Positions 11,724 to 23,459 of a stretch of 64,000 nt of DNA are shown here, piece after piece. The position numbers were made by a program, and so were the translations under genes. Every line of letters starts with the position of its first letter. Positions within the stretch are counted from its first letter, which is position 1. The DNA is from Panorpa germanica (taxonomy: Eukaryota > Arthropoda > Insecta > Mecoptera > Panorpidae): contig OY783216.1 of assembly GCA_963678705.1 (NCBI GenBank), positions 16,322,596 to 16,386,595 on the forward strand. Direction: 5' to 3'. The notes beneath the pieces are model-generated. The model had not been told where the DNA came from. It did not search any database and was given only the letters and a program-made list of their open reading frames with translations.

Positions 11724-13146
11724 TGTAATCTTATTGTACTATTATCATCGTTATTATTTTATTAAATAAATGTATTAAACAAATTATGTGATTCTTTATC
11801 ATCCTGACAAGAAAGTAATATATTGCATAGTTGAATATTAATTGAATTGACATTTGCCCTAACTTAAATAGAGTACCTTAGTTTCACCTCAGATTAGCGG
11901 ATTGGGTATCGTTTTCCACATAAGAATTGGGATAGTACTCTCGTTTTCCACATATATATATCCTAAATGCCAAAACTATATTTTATTTTCACATGCGATA
12001 ACCTACCTCACAGGTGGCGTGGAAATGTGTGCATATCATGTATAATGTGACTCTTAGAATCGCGATATCTCAGGAATGGTAACTCTTAGGAAAGAAATCA
12101 TAAAAACCATTTTTGTAGAGAATTCTAAGATCTACAACTTTGGTAAAATGTTTTTTTTTTTGATAAAGCACACCGTTTTCGAGAAAAATAAAAAAAAACC
12201 TCTAATTTTTACCTTTGACCCCGAATAACTTTTGAAGCACACATAGAATCGATGAAAATTTTTAAAACTTGATTTGTAAGATAAACCCTAGCTCTCCACC
12301 AATATTTGGCTCTCCGGGAATTTTTGTTATTTGACCACTATTTTTATGTTTAAATTGACCAGATTAATATTATTGTAGGTGTAATTTTTTTAGTAAATTT
12401 TAAATCACATTCAATTTTTTATATATGCTTTACAAAACTAAATAATATGTAAAACGTAACGTGGGTGGTATTGTAATATGTAAATAATACGTAATTCAAC
12501 CGTTTAAAAGAAATGCAAAATTTGAGTATTATTGTCATTTTATGTAATTAACTTTATTATACCAGTATTAGAAATAAGCCAAAGTATAATATAATGGGTT
12601 TATATACAGGGTGTCCCAAAATTCAACGATAAGCACTTACTTTTTGGGCCTATATCACAAGCAAAATGTAACAGATATAACCAAAATAAAACATAATTCA
12701 AATAATATATGCAATATGTATTATATATGCAATATATATTATTTGCATATATAATAAATATGCAATATGTTTTATACATGCAATGTATTACTAAATGATT
12801 AAATATACGCATAGGATTTATTCGCTGAGGTTGCATAATATGAATAAATATACTATTTGCATATTTGTCTAGTTAAGCCATATTTCATTTTGTTTTATAT
12901 TAGGTTAATTTATATTAGACACGATATTTATACTAGCACATTTCCTGAAACTATGTGCACATTATTGGCACAAGCGAGTATTTAATGATTTTTTTTTCAT
13001 ATAATTCCAGGCACCACTCCTATATACTCGTATACTAATAATTTTATTTAAAATAAACCAATAAACGGACCTCACTCTTAATTTTTTTTCCAAAATTACT
13101 AATAACTGTAATTTTTCATTGACCTTTTTATTATAGTCGAAATCAC
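11724..13146. other. Intergenic, with insect-type repeat scraps
   Basis: No gene seen. About 12,055-12,320 contains ATCGCGATATCTCAGGAATGG, the ACACCGTTTTCGAGAAAAAT phrase and poly-A/T runs, a style common in dispersed insect repeats. TATACAGGGTGTCCCAAAA at about 12,602-12,620 is another phrase often seen at insect repeat ends (from general knowledge, not checked). The 78-aa minus frame at 12,600-12,836 lies on TAT-rich low-complexity sequence and is not credible. Confidence 0.4.
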
Positions 13147-13163
13147 GATAGTTCGGCGGTGAC
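13147..13163 (+). repeat. 17-bp inverted repeat, left arm
   Basis: GATAGTTCGGCGGTGAC here is the exact reverse complement of 18,483-18,499. The arms enclose LINE copies A and D and a decayed ORF. No obvious matching target duplication flanks them. Confidence 0.5.
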
Positions 13164-13214
13164 TCTTACTTTAAAAAATTAGACCGTATAAATTTACGAC
13201 ACATTGAAAAAGCA

Positions 13215-13231
13215 TTATCTTACTGTTATTA
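13215..13231 (+). repeat. Target-site duplication of LINE copy A, left
   Basis: TTATCTTACTGTTATTA is repeated exactly at 14,834-14,850, on the other side of the LINE. Confidence 0.85.
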
Positions 13232-14833
13232 TTTTATTGTTTATTGTTCGCCTTTCGGCTTTCCAATCTACATTCTTAATACATATTTCAAATAACAATT
13301 AAAATTAAATTTACATTATTCTCCACCAGCTTATTTATTCTCCTGTTTTTTCTTTCCTTCTTACTATTTCCGCCATCTTCCTCTTTCCTTCACTGCCTCC
13401 CTTTAATAGCTGGCCGATATTCCTTTCGCTCGCTACTTTTTCCTTACACTCAAACTTAATGTGCTCCAGTGTTTCGTCTTCCGCTCCGCACATTCCACAA
13501 TTTCTTTCCTTACTCTTTTCCCAGTATCTGTTTCCTTTTTCCTCATTTCCCAATCTAAACCTTGCTGTTCTTCTTATGTGTTTTATGTCTTTTTCTATAA
13601 GGTACTGAGGCACATTATTTTCCCATAACCTTTTATATCTTTTATTGTAGTTACTTTTTTTTATTTTTGCCATTCTCCCCTGCTGTTGTATCTCCTTATC
13701 CCTTCTCCTTAGCTCCTCTTTCACACTTGCGCCACATTCTCTTCTCCTCTCTGCCTCCTCGATCGCCATTCCATTCCTTTTAAAGTACTCCTTTCTCTTT
13801 TTTAGACCTCCTCCCCTCCCATTATTTATGCTATCCTCTCTTATTTTCTTCTAAATTTTGCTTTCCGCTCTGTTCAATTTCTTCTCGTATTTTACTGCTC
13901 TTTCCCCTGTTTTAATTCGTATCTTATCCCTTTTTAGCTCCTCCATCACCATGTATCCTGGCGTGCACCTGTCTAGCCCTAGTACCCATTTAATATATAT
14001 CACCTGTATTCTTTCCAACTTTTCTTGTTCCTTCCACCCCCAAACCTCTGCTCCATACAACATCATACTGGCTATCAGTCTATCAAATATCCATATTCTC
14101 TTTTGAATTTCCCCCCCAAATACCTTTTCCCCTAGTCCCTATACCCGTCGCATTGCTTGCTCTGCCTTCTTTGCTACCTTCCTTATCTGAGCCTCTTCTC
14201 TATTGTTCTTTTTAAAAGTGTAGCCCAGATATTTAAATTCTTCTACTTCCTCAATGTCCTCTGTCTTGTATTTCCACCTTTTATGTCTTCTTTTCCACCC
14301 CCCTTTTTTAAATACCATAATTTTTCTTCTTTTCCACGTTTAACTCTAGTCCTTTCCTGTCTATATACCTCCCTAGCCGGTGTGCCATCTCCTGCAGCTC
14401 TCCTTCCCTTTTTGCCAACAGGACTATATCGTCAGCGTATGTTAAAGTCCATATCTTGAAGTGTCTTCCTATTACCACCCCCCTATCTTGTCCTCTTTCC
14501 ATTACCCTCTCCAAGTCTGCTGTATATATCGCAAATAAAATGGGGCTCAGAGGACAACCTTGCCTCAACTCCTTGTCTGTCCAGAATTCTTCTGATTTTT
14601 CACCCCCAACTCTTATTCTCATTCTTGTTTCTTCGTAAATTTCTTCAATACATTCCATTATGTCCTCATCTATTTTTTTCTTTCTCATGTACTTCCACAA
14701 TTTCTGTCTGTTAACCATGTCAAACGCCGCTTTAAGTTCGATAAACATTGCATATATCTGTCCTCCTTTTTCCCTTAGCTCTTTTTCAACTACATGGTTC
14801 AATGCGTATATATTGTCTAAAGTCCCTCGTCCC
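13232..14833 (-). mobile_element. 5'-truncated LINE, copy A
   Basis: Minus-strand non-LTR retrotransposon of about 1.6 kb, flanked by 17-bp target duplications. Its 3' end is at the left, with the phrase GATTGGAAAGCCGAAAGGC shared (with small changes) by copies B and C. Its 5' end is cut inside the RT coding region, near the GRGTLDN block. It lies just to the left of an older relative, copy D. Clade not assigned; the RT style is that of the endonuclease-RT LINEs abundant in ants and other insects. Confidence 0.9.
13335..14833 (-). pseudogene. Reverse transcriptase ORF of LINE copy A, broken
   Basis: Three open pieces in different frames form what was one protein. The first (14,308-14,802) is the RT palm: FIELKAAFDMV, RQGCPLSPILF and the catalytic YADDIVLL are all visible. 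The second (13,851-14,066) carries MMLYGAEVWGW and LDRCTPGYMVMEEL, the post-RT region. The third (13,335-13,769) holds the C-terminal Cys/His motif CGMCGAEDETLEHIKFEC. Frameshifts separate the pieces, and the N-terminal endonuclease is missing through 5' truncation. Intact family members reverse-transcribe their own RNA at a nicked chromosomal target; this copy cannot. Confidence 0.85.
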
Positions 14834-14850
14834 TTATCTTACTGTTATTA
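14834..14850 (+). repeat. Target-site duplication of LINE copy A, right
   Basis: Exact copy of the 17 bases at 13,215-13,231; marks the 5' end of the minus-strand LINE. Confidence 0.85.
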
Positions 14851-14984
14851 CTAAAATATATGTAAGAGTAAAAAAGCTTAAGCAAAAATTGTGTGCTATG
14901 TTAAGTATAGACTAAGGTGAAAAAGTAAGTCAGTTTTTATTTTGTAAAGAGGAGCTAAAAAATTTTTCTGTCGTCCTTTCTCTC

Positions 14985-17258
14985 CATCTCATCTGTCGCT
15001 ATTCCATTCCTTTCAAAGTATTATTTCATTCCTTTCATAAAACAAACCTCTTCATTGCCCTTCTTTTATATCTTTCGATCTTATTTTCCTCAGGACTGTA
15101 CTTTCAGCCCATTGCATTTTTTCTTCAAATCTCACTTTCCATTTACTTCTACTCTAAGATTGCCCCTCGAACTCTTCTACAATCATGTACCCAGGCGTGC
15201 ATCTGTTAAGTCCAAGTACCCATTTGATGTATCTTTCTTGCGTTCATTCTATTTTCTTTTGCTCTCTGTATATATGCTATCATCTTGTCGAACATTTAGA
15301 GCCTTTTATCAATGTCCGCCTTAAAAACCTTATCTTCTAACCCGTACACCTGTCTCATTGTTAGTTCGGCTTTCTTAGTCACTTTCCTAAGAAGCTGAAC
15401 TCTTCCACTTCTTCTACACTCTCACCCTTATATTTCCAAGTTCTTTTTTTTCTTACCCTCTCCCCCTTTTTAAAAAATTAACATTCTAGTTTTTTCCTTC
15501 CTTCTCTTCTTTCCCTTACTCTCCACTTCTTTCCTTGGCTTGCTCATTACAGCCTTTCTTGTATTCTCTCTATCCCCTCAATTGTTCCTTCTTTACTATA
15601 GATCCACTTATTTTTCTGACCAGTCACTTCCTTCTCTCCATACCCCTTTCTATCTTTTTCCTTTATGCACTTTCAACTCTGCCACCAGGGATAGGTGGTA
15701 CGACTCCACTCGCACTTTTTCCCTCATCCTTGATATTTTTCTCTCTCCCTCCTTCGTTGTCAAGCACATAGTTAATCATAGTGTCCCCTTTATGCCCTTC
15801 TTTATTTCCGTGCAACACCTTCCATCATTCTTCTTCCAGACTTTCCATCATTTTTTTTCTCTTCGCATTAACTGTTTTATCTTTTGTGTTTTTATTTTTT
15901 TATTGTACTCGCCCATTTCTTCTTCCATCAGTTCTAGCTCTCTTATTATAGCATTGAAGTCTCCTTCAGTCACTAGGTGTTCTTGTTTTTCATCTTTCAG
16001 TATCTCTTTGATTTCTTACACTGTTTTTTTACCTTCCTATTATTGAATATCGTCATTATGTTACATACTTCTGCTTCAAGCTTTATAGTTCTCCTTACCA
16101 CACCTTCACTCATCTCTGTCATTGTTTTTTCTATTACTTTCCTCCTTGTCACTGTTATTTCTACCTTTTTCTTACCCATTCTTATGCCCTCGAACCGCAC
16201 CTTGGCAAAACAATTTGTAGTTTTTTGGTATCTTGACTTCCCTTTTTTTTCTATTCTTTGCTTCTCAGCCACGTTTTCACCATCTTAATCACATCCCTGC
16301 TTGTGATGTGTCTCCAGAAGTCTTTTTCCTTTCCTGTTATACCCGCTGATTAGTTAAATCTCACAGAAACTTAACAGGGGGTACAACTTTGTTTAATTTT
16401 TCTTTTACCTCTCTTTCTGCTCTCTCTCATCAACCTTTCTTCCTCTCCTGCTTCTAGCTTATTCTCCTTTTTTCGAAATTCCAACTTTTCAGTTTCTTGT
16501 TCTTTTCATGCCATATATAATGCGTTCCTTCACATCATACCTTTTTGTATACAGCTTTCCCACCTGTTTCCTTTGCTCTATTTGCTTTTTTGCCCACTGT
16601 CTAACCTTCCACTGTACCTCTTTCTTTGTATGTTAAATAATCTTCTATGAATAAATCCATACCCTTTAGTGCTCTCTTTCCCACCATAATCTTTCTCTTA
16701 ATTTCTTCTCCTTCACCATCACTATTTCCTTTTCCACCGCAAACGCTTACCCTATTTTTAGTTTTTCTCCTAACTCTTTTTAAATACCTGTTCCTACACT
16801 TGTTTTTGCAATTCCGCACCCATTTTGCTTGTTTTAATTCCCCTGATCACAATATTGTCTTTCCTATCGCGTTTTATAACCATTTCTTGTCCTCTTTCCA
16901 ATTCCTTGACCTTTTCTCTGATTTTATTTTTTACTTCTTTTTTTCTGTACTTCTTCTTTTCTTTCTTATTTTTCTCTTCCTTCCCTTTTTCAAATCTCAT
17001 CATCACCTCCTTTCTTTCTTTGCGAAACTCCTCCATAAACATCTCAAAGTCTTCCTATATTTTCTCAACTTCTCCCTCATTTACTTCATCTCATCTCTTT
17101 TTTCTTTTTCTGCTTTTAACAACCACTTAATTTTATTCATCGGTCTTTCTTCCTCTCGACTTGATCCCTCCTGGTCTTCGTTCCCTTCAGACATTTTCGA
17201 ACCACTAACAAACACTTGTTTACGTCACCTATTGTTAGTTTACCAAAGACTATTGTAA
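14985..17258 (-). pseudogene. Old, internally deleted LINE (copy D) with 5' coding region
   Basis: Minus-strand relative of LINE A, much more decayed, and the only copy here that keeps the 5' part. In order on the minus strand: a Lys/Glu-rich coiled-coil-like stretch (16,794-17,258); then FIEDYLTYKERGTVEG (16,601-16,700), as in N-terminal regions of such LINEs; then apurinic-type endonuclease pieces at about 15,680-16,330 (an ETW-like block decayed to KTWLRSKE, GDFNAII, and a final VESYHLSLV in place of SDHLPL); then, with the RT palm missing, the C-terminal LNRCTPGYMI-like region near 15,180-15,230 and the start of the following segment near 15,000. Many stops and frameshifts. The long plus-strand frames in this block (such as 16,647-17,258) are its antisense shadow. 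Confidence 0.7.
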
Positions 17259-17426
17259 ACTGTGACTTGGGCCTTTATAAACTGTTAAAATAAAAGGGTT
17301 TATGTATAAAACAGATAATCCAAGAAGAGTATTGCTAGAGAGTCATGCTCGTTTTAAAATTAGTAATATTTTAAAAGGATCTAAATGATCACATGTTCAG
17401 GTTCATTGCTGTAACTAGAAGCAAAA

Positions 17427-17758
17427 ATGGTTTTGTGTAAACCCGTCACTGATATTTTTAATAAAGTCTTTGACTTGGATCAGACTTTGGATTACAATGC
17501 CAATATGACTCCGGATTTGTTCACGAAATTGTCTGCAAAATAATTTATCCCCAATTTACAAATGCTAAGCTTGTGGTTGATCACATGATCTAATAAAGCA
17601 TTCTCATTTATTATTTTGATCAACAAGACAAACAAGGACTAATTACTTCAGTCTCTATTGATGACACAACAAGCAACAAGCGCGTTAGTACAGACGCCAT
17701 TAATGATGCCAAGCATACACACTTTGCAGTAGTGCAGTACAGTTTACAATGTGTATAA
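17427..17758 (+). pseudogene. Decayed unknown ORF (~110 codons)
   Basis: I do not recognise this protein. An ATG in a good insect start context (GCAAAAATGG) opens a 38-codon frame beginning MVLCKPVTDIFNKVFDLDQ and ending at 17,543. After a frame change the coding character continues (IYPQFTNAKLVVDHMI, two adjacent stops, then YYFDQQDKQGLITSVSIDD and STDAINDAKHTHFAVVQY) to a stop at 17,756-17,758. Codon use and composition look protein-coding, unlike the flanks. It could be a remnant of a mobile-element, viral or host gene. Confidence 0.4.
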
Positions 17759-18482
17759 ACAATTAATATCATTTGTATTCTTTCTATTATCAATTTGTGT
17801 ATCTATTGTTAATAATCAGTGTAAAATAATTAAAATAATCAATAACATCTTATCCGCAAATTAAAGTGTATTTTGTGAAAGCATTTGTACCTTGTAATAA
17901 ATAAAATAAAATTAATACATAAATGCAAATTACCACAAAGTCAATAATTCAAGTGAGATAATATAAAAAATGACCAGACAGAACTCTTTGTTATTCAGAT
18001 AGGAGATTCTGACAATAAATGTCATAGTGATTAAAGAGGCTTATTGATTATTGTTAACTGACGTCTTCTTAAAATTCTGATAGTATCTATTGTATCTTCA
18101 TCTCACATATGTGAGCTATATGATAAAATGAATTGTGATAACAAACAAACCGGGAACATATAGCGCTTGTCGGGGAACCAAACACAAGGACACAGCAGCC
18201 TTACGTGAAACAAATATTTGAATGCGTATAAATAATAATTAATAAATAAGAGATGCATGACAATTAAATTTTTAAATATTTAAATAAATTTAAAAAAATT
18301 ATTTCAATGTGAATAATTTCTAAATACACTCGTACATATTTTTATTTATTCTCGTAGATTTTGCAATTATTTTACAATAGCGCTCACAGATGACACTGCT
18401 ACAAAATACATTTATATACAAATAAATTTTGCTGTGTAATAAGAGAAAAATGCATCTTAATCGAGGGATTCTCTAGCCATAC
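17759..18482. other. AT-rich intergenic DNA
   Basis: No open frame, repeat or motif that I can support. Confidence 0.5.
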
Positions 18483-18499
18483 GTCACCGCCGAACTATC
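18483..18499 (+). repeat. 17-bp inverted repeat, right arm
   Basis: GTCACCGCCGAACTATC is the exact reverse complement of 13,147-13,163. Confidence 0.5.
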
Positions 18500-18914
18500 A
18501 TAAATTCACATCATGAATAGATAAGATAAAATGCTAACTAATGTAGCATTTATAAAGATAATTAAATAAGCTGTGAAATTTATGTATTTAATTAATATTT
18601 TTTGTTTTTTCTATTTTTGTCATCTATATTTTATCGGAACAATTATATTTAAGTTTTTAAAATAATAACCACTTATGATGTTTCAGCTGCAGTTGTACAA
18701 ATTTTCGATATGTTATCGTAATGGTATAATCCTTCAATAAATTTAAAACCATTAAAAACTAGAATTTTCCACCGCATAATTCAAATGCGATAATTTTGAG
18801 AACAATCTTATATTCAAAGAGCTAAAATATTGTTTGTTTTAGTTGAACTGATTCACACATAGCTTTTTCTATGTATATTATTTTTTTATTCCTTCATTTT
18901 TCTTTTATTTTCAG

Positions 18915-18990
18915 AAGACCGCAATTAAGACTATAAATACGTATAGTTATAATAACTTGTCTGAGCCAAACGTGAGGAAAATCGAAGAGG
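18915..18990 (+). other. Candidate internal exon (76 bp)
   Basis: A pyrimidine-rich tract and acceptor (TTTTCTTTTATTTTCAG) precede an open 25-codon stretch reading KTAIKTINTYSYNNLSEPNV and on to KIEE, followed by a plausible donor (GAGG|GTTAGT). No family is recognised and no partner exon was found. Splice-like signals occur by chance in AT-rich DNA, so confidence is low. Confidence 0.25.
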
Positions 18991-20879
18991 GTTAGTTTCA
19001 AAAACGAAATAAATGCGCCGTTTATACCTATACAATGTATTTACTACTTTAGTCGTCCTTATAGTCGATGCTCACCGTTATTGATTATTACACGCGGCAC
19101 TCGCCTCTTTACTTATCTTTGAACCTTGTAAAAGGATAAAGGATGTGTAAACGTCTATATCCTGATTATTATATGGCAGTGTGATTCTTAGCTGCTAAAA
19201 GATATATGCAGATAAGAGTGACGTGCTAACATTGGCGTGATACTATCAAGTAAGTCAAAATATAAATCCTATTGTAAAGAAATTACAATACATTGACCGG
19301 AGGACATTTGTCAGTCACTAAGAATATATTCCAACACTGGATTACTGATTTTGGTATTTTCTTTCTAATTGTATGCTAAATAAGTTAAAATTATTTGTTC
19401 AGTTATATACTAAAAACTTACTATCTGCAAATAATAATTAATTGATGTATAATGTATGATTTGATATACCAGTTAACAGATATTTTTTATGTTAACAATG
19501 TGTATATTCAGTCAAGATCATAATAATACTTCTGATAGCATGTTAACGCCTGCTAACATAATTAAAAATATACAATAAAATTACTTTACTTATAAAGCCG
19601 TATTAAATTTATTAGACTTTTTGTTCTTCAGTAATTATCAGTTCTCCAACTGCAATATTTTTATTTTATACTATACTAATATAATGTAGCAATCTGTAAG
19701 TTCAAATACTTTTCATTACTAAATGAATATAATGATTAATACATCTTATAAGAAGAAAAGCTTCTGTGCATCAAAAGGTTTCTTGCGATAGTATAAAGCT
19801 AAGAGATAAGGTTTTCTGCAAAATTTATATAATTCGAAAATATTTTTAAGCCAGAATCTGTTATCTGGAAATGCTTTTACGCTTATATCATGGTTTAATA
19901 ATTCTGTTTTTAGCTGGTTCTGGTTTTTCCAGGACTGGAATGATAACACCACGCTATATCATAGAAAAAATTATTTCATAACAAAACCTACTTTCTTTAA
20001 ATAAATGAAACATTTTTGTTGGCAATCTCAGTAGTAAATAAAAAGCATGAAGACAAGACACACTATATTATATTTTATACTCTTGTTAATTAAAATGAAA
20101 TTGACTAAATTAGCGATTTAAATCTATTTGACATATATTATGAACATAATTTTTTATTATTTGAAATGGTATAAGAATTGTACAATTTTTACTTATATGT
20201 ACATTTTGAACCCTATAGTAATAAATAACAATAAAATTTTAATTAGAAAGTACAATGAGAAGTACAAAAGAATCTAGGAGAGGGAGTGAGCATATTGGTG
20301 GAATGAAAAAATACACAAGATATACAAATAGCAAAATTTAAACTAGGCAAAGAGGAGAAACGAAATAGGTATTATAAGGAAATAAAAATATGAGTGTTTC
20401 TTAAAGATAAGATAATACTTTGAAACAAATGAGTAGTTGCAAATGTGTAGTGAAAAGAAAAATTGTTGATAGAGAAAGAAAAAGAACGAGAAAGAAAAGA
20501 AGCGAGAAAAAGAGTATGGTCCAGAAAGTGAAGACAATAGAAAATAAAAGAAAAAAACCTTTAGTTTAAAAAAATATTTTTAACGAGCTGCTGCTAAAAA
20601 TATAGGTCATTTAGACCATAAAAATTTAGGGTACAGAAAAGAATGAATGAGAAGAAGGAATAAATAGGTACACGATAAAAATATTAAATTTAATTTTATA
20701 GAATTTAAGAATTGTGTTTAGAGTAGTTATTATATTATTAGGCAATACAATCTTCCGCCTTAAATAATTAAAATACGTATCAAATGTAGATAAATTTATT
20801 GCGTAATTAGCAAAAACCAAATAGATTAAATTTTTTCTTTATAATTTAAAGAATATTTTATATCATTTTTAGAAAGACA
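18991..20879. other. AT-rich intergenic DNA
   Basis: No gene supported. The 60-70-aa frames at 19,746-19,952, 20,343-20,537 and 20,626-20,820 are Phe/Lys/Tyr-rich and look random. A purine-rich stretch lies at about 20,460-20,560. Confidence 0.5.
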
Positions 20880-20978
20880 ATGGATGCAGATTCATTGTAT
20901 GCTGATTCCACTGATGCTTTTAGCTTCTATAGTATTAGCTGCAAAGCCAATTTAAAAAGAGTTGTAAGACAGTGTTAA
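20880..20978 (+). other. Small ORF, possible terminal exon (32 aa)
   Basis: An ATG opens MDADSLYADSTDAFSFYSIS, running to ...KRVVRQC and a TAA. An acceptor-like ATTTTTAG lies just upstream, with the frame open back to it. Composition is more protein-like than the surroundings. Not recognised; chance is a fair alternative. Confidence 0.2.
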
Positions 20979-21344
20979 CACAAAATATCGTGATTCTCGA
21001 TCTAACTCAAAGAAAGAACCAAAATTTTAAGTGAACTTGATTGTTTTTGTCGATTAAAACACGAAAAACATATTGCTTATGCAAATTTATTGCTATTAAT
21101 TTTCACTGCTTTCATTTGTGGACTGTATATTTAAGTGAAACTCACAGAAAAAACATGATTAAGTAACTAATGACTTTATTTGAATAAGTTGAAAAATTCG
21201 TGTACAAAATAACAAATGAAGATAATTATTTAATACAGCTATACCTTTTGTTTTTATATAAACCTAAAAAATTATTGAATAAATTATAGAAAATAGAGAA
21301 ATAAATATAAAAGATCTAGCAACATGTCCAGTTGGTTGCAATAT
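20979..21344. other. AT-rich intergenic DNA
   Basis: Nothing seen beyond poly-A/T runs. Confidence 0.5.
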
Positions 21345-21780
21345 AACAAATAACTAAATAAAAACTTGCGGATCATGTCTATCTAACGCGCCGATTTTAC
21401 ATTTACTGTTCCGCCTCTGGTGTCCACGAAAAAATAAACTACATTGACACATTTTGCAGACTAGCCACTTATATTATCTCCTTAGGGCTATGCAATGGAT
21501 GTTGATGAAGCATGGCTAGATTAGACTCACCCCAAAAACAGAAATTTTGTCAATAAACATACCTGTTTATGTGAAAATGCGCCTCGTCACTGAAGAATAT
21601 GTTCTCCTAATTAACATATCTCTCCAACATTGTGTTGGTAATATTAAGTATTAAAAACCTTAAAATGCAAATCAGAAGGCAATAGATAATCCGATTTGAG
21701 GCCGAAGTTTTCTGATTCTCTTGCAGTTCTTGGACGTTTATTTCCCACTGTTTTGCCGAAAAACGTCTGAATCTATGAGA
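21345..21780 (-). pseudogene. DDE transposase remnant (IS630/Tc1-like)
   Basis: Read on the minus strand, this stretch carries the pieces of an insect DDE transposase in the right order: KTVGNKRPRTARESENF (about 21,690-21,750; a linker block ending the DNA-binding part), FFSDEAHFHINRYV (about 21,545-21,600; the block with the first catalytic Asp), QNFCFWGESN and HQHPLHSPK (about 21,480-21,540), then VYFFVDTRGGTVNVKSAR (about 21,380-21,440). These match the common insect pattern SDEAHF, KQN, W-E and YFF-D-G-TV-V. At least two stops and several frame changes break it. The second and third catalytic residues lie beyond the preserved part. Confidence 0.6.
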
Positions 21781-23459
21781 GAATGGTTGTATTTCTTAGC
21801 GCCTGACCAATATTTCCAATCGATAGTGAAATCGAAATAGACGACGCACGCGAATTAGCCAGCGACCGTATTCAAACCATACTTCTTAATACCGCATTTT
21901 ACTTCCCACTTCTACGGTATTGCACCGTCTAGTTCGCTGTCTATTTTTATCTATTTATCGTTGTATCTAACTTATTAACGCTGCTGGTCCAATGATCCTC
22001 CATGACGAGAGATCTCTTATGTGATACATATAAAGCTTATAAGTCTCTGTTGTTTTCTTTATCCTGCATCTTAATTTATCATGAATACTTGTTCTATTGT
22101 TTTTTATTTGAATTCTTCTAATAAACTCTTTTCTATTTCTATTTTCTTTCGCTTTAAAAAAATTATTTTGCCATTTGCGTTAGTTGACTTTTGGAATACA
22201 TTTCAAATTCTTTAAACTTCTTCTTCAATATAATGTATACTACATTATACAGAAATATACTATCCGAATCAGAGCTATCAGACTCTTCCACATAATAGTG
22301 CCACATATACTCTACGAAATGAGTCTTTTATTATCGACTAAATTTTATTTTATGATCATAACCCATATTTTCCACAGCCTTTTTTCTCCATTATTAATTT
22401 TGGAAGTACACGTAAAGAGAAAATTATAGATTTCGGAGGCTGTACTTAAAATGTATTGCACATAAAAGTTAGAAATTCAGTTTTTGTAGAACCTGATCTT
22501 ATGAAATGTACTAATTTACATTTTTAAGGGGGTCTATTAAAAAAATGTTAAAATATTTGTTTGATTTAGATTTAATTAGCTTCTAAATACATATATTTGA
22601 CTTACTTCCTATTGTCACACATAACATTCATATTTTACTTGTAAAAATCTAACACATTCAATTAAATAAAATAAAAGTTAGGTCCTTACAGTTACTTGTA
22701 TAGTATACCATAAAAACTTGACAAAAATGGTTAATTATGAACATTGTAGGTTATGTTTTAATGTCATAGTCGTCAACGCATGTGTATACGGTACCTCGAA
22801 CATGGCCGAAGCAAATATTCGAAAGCTTTGATGTGTTCTATTCACTGAAAGTGATCCGCCTTTGTGTACAGAAACGGAAATGTTTGCCAAATGACTTTGT
22901 TCCCACACATGTCGTAGACAAAATAACACTTATTTAAGCTAATTAATTGATAACTGCATACTAGAGAAATGTCATAAGCAAGGAATGTAAAATACATACC
23001 ATCTAAATAATTTATGTATATCATGAGTCATTGTAAAGAAAAAATAAAATATTTTTCTATGATGTTTGAAAAAATTTTGAAATTATATGTTAACTCATAT
23101 TAGTATGAAACTGCTTAATGTAGTTAGGTATCTATACTTGCATAGAGAAAAGTTGTGTATTGATATTGTTATAAATTAGTATTTTATATACAAATTGTTC
23201 ACATGCATGTTTTCTTATTTCCTTCATGGTTCTATGGGTTACTGCTTTTAATTTTTTAAATTCGACAAAAAAATCTACAGTTTTGTGACGTTTGCATCTG
23301 TTAAAAGCTGTTTGTTTATTTATACAGGTTTAGCACATTACTCATTTTACAAAGATAAGGAGGTTTGTGTGGCCCACTTTTTTTTTTTGAAACGAAACTA
23401 TTTGCTTCTGATAATATCTTGGAAGTAAAAGATTCTGTTATCACACATATGTCATCTTG
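21781..23459. other. AT-rich intergenic DNA
   Basis: No supported gene. A 33-codon frame starting at 22,727 (MVNYEHCRLCFN) superficially resembles the start of a ZAD zinc finger but soon stops. The open frames at 22,184-22,429 and 22,735-23,024 have no recognisable content. Confidence 0.4.

Noticed and set aside
16647..17258. 203-aa plus-strand frame rich in Phe, Leu and Ser
   Set aside because: Antisense shadow of the Lys/Glu-rich N-terminal part of LINE copy D.
22727..22830. MVNYEHCRLCFN start resembling a ZAD zinc finger
   Set aside because: Only the first cysteine pair fits; the frame stops after 33 codons and the later cysteines do not match the spacing.
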